Origin: a virus
Virus record (IMG/VR): IMGVR_UViG_3300010389_000007
Coordinates: 1-64,000 of that record
Direction: 5' to 3' (one strand)
DNA length: 64,000 nt
In this document: one piece after another, positions 61,158 to 64,000 of the stretch
Position numbering within the stretch: the first letter of the stretch is position 1
Layout: each line of letters starts with the position of its first letter
The notes under the pieces: generated by a model
The model's input: only the letters and a program-made list of their open reading frames with translations
Databases searched by the model: none
Told to the model about the DNA's origin: nothing
Position numbers and translations under genes: made by a program

Positions 61158-61242
61158 TAGGAGTGGGGAGACTTGAACTCCCACGACCTTGATGGTCAAC
61201 AGATTTTAAGTCTGGTGTGTCTACCTATTCCACCACACTCCC
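61158..61242 (-). tRNA. tRNA-Leu (UAA)
   Basis: Acceptor GGGAGTG/CACTCCT, anticodon stem with loop CTTAAAA (anticodon TAA), long variable arm (TTGACC...GGTC), discriminator A. Reads UUA/UUG. It is separated from the other tRNAs and has its own promoter. Confidence 0.93.
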
Positions 61243-61247
61243 AAAGT

Positions 61248-61269
61248 GGGAAGAGATCTCTCTCTTCCC
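61248..61269 (-). other. GNRA-loop hairpin 5 nt upstream of tRNA-Leu(UAA)
   Basis: A perfect 9-bp stem GGGAAGAGA/TCTCTTCCC with a GAGA tetraloop on the minus-strand RNA. Confidence 0.65.
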
Positions 61270-61291
61270 TGCACTTCCTTCACACTTGGAT

Positions 61292-61320
61292 AGTATAAGT
61301 CAAACCCCTTTGACTGTCAA
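61292..61320 (-). promoter_or_regulatory. Sigma70-type promoter for tRNA-Leu(UAA)
   Basis: TTGACA (61315-61320), 17 nt, TATACT (61292-61297) on the minus strand; the predicted RNA begins near 61286, with the hairpin and the tRNA directly downstream. The -35 overlaps the stop of the 56-aa gene. Confidence 0.78.
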
Positions 61321-61487
61321 CCATCATAAGCAAGTTCACCTCTGAGTTCTGCAACCTTGGCAGTTGCAAAACACTCCACACAAGTCCAGAAAGTTTCACC
61401 ACTGACCATGTTCTCACCACAGAAATGGGAGGCAACATCCTCAAGAATGCCATTGAGTTCTTCCAGTTGGTCACGAGTGATTTGCAT
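61317..61487 (-). CDS. Hypothetical 56-aa protein with Cys pair
   Basis: MQITRDQLEELNGILEDVAS..., with HFCGENMVSGETFWTCVECF. Cys residues at about 23, 36 and 39 could bind metal. No family is recognised. Confidence 0.6.
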   Translation of the reverse strand: MQITRDQLEELNGILEDVASHFCGENMVSGETFWTCVECFATAKVAELRGELAYDG

Positions 61488-61523
61488 GGTGGGTACTGTC
61501 TTGCTTACCCATCCATCATAGCA

Positions 61524-62219
61524 CTAGGAGCAGCACTCTGCAAGTTTGGTGGACAGTTCAGCAACTGTCTCCTTCAAGGTATCAATTTGCTTTTGCTGTT
61601 CTTTGATTGCTTCTACCAGAACAGCAGTTAAATGAGGGTAATCTAAAACTTTATTTCCCTCTGAATTATCTCTGACTAAATCTGGAATGACTTCCTCAAC
61701 TTCTTGAGCAATCATTCCAATTTCATGCCAACCATAGTCATTTCTATCATATTCAACACCCCTCAAAGTCATTACTTTCTCTAAAGAATTCTCAAGAGGT
61801 TTAATATTTTCTTTTAGTCTGATGTCAGATGTTAGTTCTACTGGAACTCCATTTGCAGTAAGACTTCCAACAACATTAAACGTTCCAAAAAATGTTCCTA
61901 CTGGAGATGCTGCACTCCATGAAGGAGTTCCTTCAAACTTTTTAATGATAGCATCTGCTTTAACTCCAAGGTCTGCTTTCATTCCAAAGGATGAGCTAGC
62001 ACCAAACTTTAAATGAGATCCAAATGCATTAGAGAGTCCAAAGGCATTATGGGTGCCAATTTGATTGGTCAATCCATTGAGGTTGTTGACTCCAGTTGTC
62101 TGAAGAGCAAATGGTTTTGTTGGATCAATGCTTTGCCAAATATCAACAGTTGCTAGTGGTGGAACAAGTGCTGCACCTGCCTGGATACCTTCAGCATCTA
62201 TACTATTAATGTATGCCAT
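61524..62219 (-). CDS. S74-chaperone-domain virion protein (231 aa)
   Basis: MAYINSIDAEGIQAGAALVP..., short fibre-like N-terminal half, then an S74 intramolecular chaperone from SDIRLKENIKPL (about residue 130) through GMIAQEVEEVIPDLV and a terminal coiled coil. It is related in this domain to the giant fibre's end. Its start overlaps the upstream gene by one base. Confidence 0.8.
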   Translation of the reverse strand: MAYINSIDAEGIQAGAALVPPLATVDIWQSIDPTKPFALQTTGVNNLNGLTNQIGTHNAFGLSNAFGSHLKFGASSSFGMKADLGVKADAIIKKFEGTPSWSAASPVGTFFGTFNVVGSLTANGVPVELTSDIRLKENIKPLENSLEKVMTLRGVEYDRNDYGWHEIGMIAQEVEEVIPDLVRDNSEGNKVLDYPHLTAVLVEAIKEQQKQIDTLKETVAELSTKLAECCS

Positions 62220-62797
62220 TATAATCCTCCAAATACTACTGTTTCTATTATTTTATCTACAAAATCTCCAAGATTTGTTGGGATCAAAGCTGCCTTTGGT
62301 TCTATAATTGTAACCCCACCAGTTCCTTTCATATAAATTGCACCTTTTGATGCAAGTAGGAGTTTATTTCTAGCACCAATAGCAACATTGGCAGCATTAA
62401 TCTTAACACTATCTGCTGCTTCAATAATAATATTTTGTCCAGATCTAATGACCATTGGTTCATCAGCTGCAGTGCATTCATATCTAATTTCTCTAGCAGC
62501 AAGAGTTAAAACACCATTGCCAGCATCAATCTTAATTCCACCACCACCATCTGCAATAACAAATAAACCCTCTTTGGATCTACTTACTATATTATCTCCA
62601 GTATCATTTGGTTGACCACTTAACTCAAAACCACCATCCTTGTACAGTTTTAAGTGAGCACCAGATGTAGAATGTAATTCTACCTGTCTTGTTCTTTCCT
62701 TAGATACAGACTCTCCAATGAAAAGAGTTCCATCTTTGGGATCACTAATTACAAATCCTGTTACTTCTTTTTCTTCAGGTTTTTTGGGTGTTGCCAT
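62219..62797 (-). CDS. Spike/needle-like structural protein (192 aa)
   Basis: The sequence is short beta repeats (GGGGIKIDAGNGVLTLAARE, SVKINAANVAIGARNKLLLA) resembling a membrane-piercing spike/needle prism such as the C-terminal part of gp5-type proteins. A conserved-looking charged N-terminus precedes it. The match is structural intuition, not a named family. Confidence 0.55.
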   Translation of the reverse strand: MATPKKPEEKEVTGFVISDPKDGTLFIGESVSKERTRQVELHSTSGAHLKLYKDGGFELSGQPNDTGDNIVSRSKEGLFVIADGGGGIKIDAGNGVLTLAAREIRYECTAADEPMVIRSGQNIIIEAADSVKINAANVAIGARNKLLLASKGAIYMKGTGGVTIIEPKAALIPTNLGDFVDKIIETVVFGGL

Positions 62798-64000
62798 TAT
62801 CTATCAGCACAAAGAATAACTTTTCTTACTGGTTGTCTATCCTCTGGGATTTCACCAACCTCTACAAACTTCAGAACAGGAACTAATATTGCACCTGATC
62901 CTGTTGTAGTATTTATTGCCAACTCAGGAACAGTTCTTATGACACCTGCATTTATGATTCTAGTGTCTACTATTCTACCATCAGGATCTACTACTGGATA
63001 AATTTCAACTCCACTATCACAATAGATGTTATAAATTAAGTCCTCCTCAGTATATCCAATTCCAGTATTGATGATGATAACATCAGAAATATATGCAGTA
63101 TATTCTTTACCATCATCTCCAACTGGATTAACAAAGCAGATATCATCTCCCTCAGCATCACTTGTAGGACCAAGATAGTCCATACCATTGCTAACCATGT
63201 AGACAGAATCTATTCCACCAGTTGTGGGATTTAAAATTGCATTGCCTCGTGCACCACCTCCAGTATTACAGGCATCTTCAAATGAAACATATGGTGCTGT
63301 TGTATAATCTGCCCCAGGATCCTTAATGTTTACTCCCATCACCTGACCAAGAACGTCAACAACAACTGCTCCAGTTCCACCACCTCCACCAAATCCACCA
63401 AAGAATGTTACCTTTGGTAGACCACAATTTAAAGTAGTTCCATCACAGTCAAAGTATGCAGCAAATTCATCCTTACTTACTCCTAATGCAGCAAGAACAT
63501 CATCACTAGGATCTCCTCCACTATTTTGTCCCAACCAACTTGAGAATTGTTGTGTTCCATCTGAGAAAAGATTCCTCACCCCTTGTGCTGGTGAATAATT
63601 AAGAATCTTTTGGAAGTTTACTGCACCCTTAGGAACATATCCTTTATTCATCTCATAATCAAACTGTTTCTTACACTTATTGTCTTCACATGTGAAGAAT
63701 GAAAGAACAGTTTTTGCATATCCAATTGCTTGTGAAATATATCCTGAAATTTGACCAACACCCTCACCAATAACTGAGGTTAATTCTTGTAGTGCTGGAC
63801 CAATAGCATTTGCAATTTCATTTCCAATGGTTTGCATCATGCTTCCAATGAATGATTCTACTGCACAGAGGGGGACACTCACAACCTTCCCTACCATTTG
63901 TCCAATAAAATCAAAAACAAATTTTCCTATTTTCTTTAAAATGTTCTGGAATAAACACCAGATACCATCTACAGCTTTGTCAACTGCTAATTTCTTGGCA
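62797..64000 (-). CDS. Structural protein, probably baseplate-hub-associated (partial, N-terminus off the window)
   Basis: The frame stays open past the ATG at 63897 to the window edge, so this is the C-terminal ~400 residues of a longer protein. A helical region (VRNLFSDGTQQFSSWLGQNS) is followed by a Gly-rich hinge (VTFFGGFGGGGGTGAVVVDV) and GADYTTAPYVSFEDAC-type beta repeats like those of the VrlC-like protein. It overlaps the next gene by one base. Hub or spike association is inferred from neighbours. Confidence 0.6.
   Translation of the reverse strand, partial: AKKLAVDKAVDGIWCLFQNILKKIGKFVFDFIGQMVGKVVSVPLCAVESFIGSMMQTIGNEIANAIGPALQELTSVIGEGVGQISGYISQAIGYAKTVLSFFTCEDNKCKKQFDYEMNKGYVPKGAVNFQKILNYSPAQGVRNLFSDGTQQFSSWLGQNSGGDPSDDVLAALGVSKDEFAAYFDCDGTTLNCGLPKVTFFGGFGGGGGTGAVVVDVLGQVMGVNIKDPGADYTTAPYVSFEDACNTGGGARGNAILNPTTGGIDSVYMVSNGMDYLGPTSDAEGDDICFVNPVGDDGKEYTAYISDVIIINTGIGYTEEDLIYNIYCDSGVEIYPVVDPDGRIVDTRIINAGVIRTVPELAINTTTGSGAILVPVLKFVEVGEIPEDRQPVRKVILCADR

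Noticed and set aside
61280-61474. 64-codon minus-strand frame near the tRNA-Leu
   Set aside because: The overlapping 56-aa frame (61317-61487) has better composition and start; the longer one is out of frame with it.

Overview
This window is about 64 kb of an AT-rich, densely packed phage genome. It looks like a T4-like myovirus that infects marine cyanobacteria (Synechococcus or Prochlorococcus). The evidence is T4 baseplate wedge genes (gp6, gp25), a CobS-type AAA+ ATPase with a metalloprotease/VWA partner, T4-type late promoters (NATAAATA), nine tRNA genes that mostly read A-ending codons, very large low-complexity fibre genes, and a long array of tiny translationally coupled genes. The phage identity rests on recognised families; no database search was run. 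Nearly all genes are on the minus strand. Only a 2OG-Fe(II) oxygenase-like gene and an esterase-like gene are on the plus strand.

Layout by coordinate. 1-8.6 kb: baseplate module (a >2100-residue VrlC-like/YHYH-domain protein, gp6, gp25). 8.6-11.3 kb: small genes and a GT-A-type glycosyltransferase. 11.3-11.8 kb: a non-coding block with six perfect TTTTCCACA boxes (the cyanobacterial DnaA-box form), five CACTGAGA repeats and two divergent sigma70-type promoters; this is my best candidate for a replication origin. 11.8-26.1 kb: early/accessory region of about 45 small genes, including an ArdA-like antirestriction protein, a HAD phosphatase, a PD-(D/E)XK nuclease, an RmlB-like dehydratase and eight tRNAs. 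26.2-29.5 kb: cobS and the protease/VWA gene. 29.5-29.7 kb: a strong promoter followed by a ~98-nt structured leader or small RNA with a terminator. 29.7-59.3 kb: fibre/adhesin region with collagen-like, beta-helix, collar and S74 chaperone domains. 59.4-61.1 kb: plus-strand esterase-like virion protein. 61.1-64 kb: tRNA-Leu, a small gene and spike-like structural genes.

Transcription appears to use three promoter types. (1) Sigma70-type TTGACA/T-N17-TANNNT with an invariant 17-nt spacer. (2) An unfamiliar class with an upstream GTGKCACA box, a CCRA-like -35 and an extended -10 fused to a short inverted repeat; in most members the start codon lies exactly 6 nt after the -10, which suggests leaderless mRNAs. 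(3) T4-like late promoters ahead of structural genes. The class (2) promoters, together with the first codons (MENQ-), are copied in front of unrelated small genes.

The fibre region, the promoter class, the origin-like block, the leader RNA upstream of cobT and the GNRA hairpins upstream of tRNAs are the parts most worth a second look.
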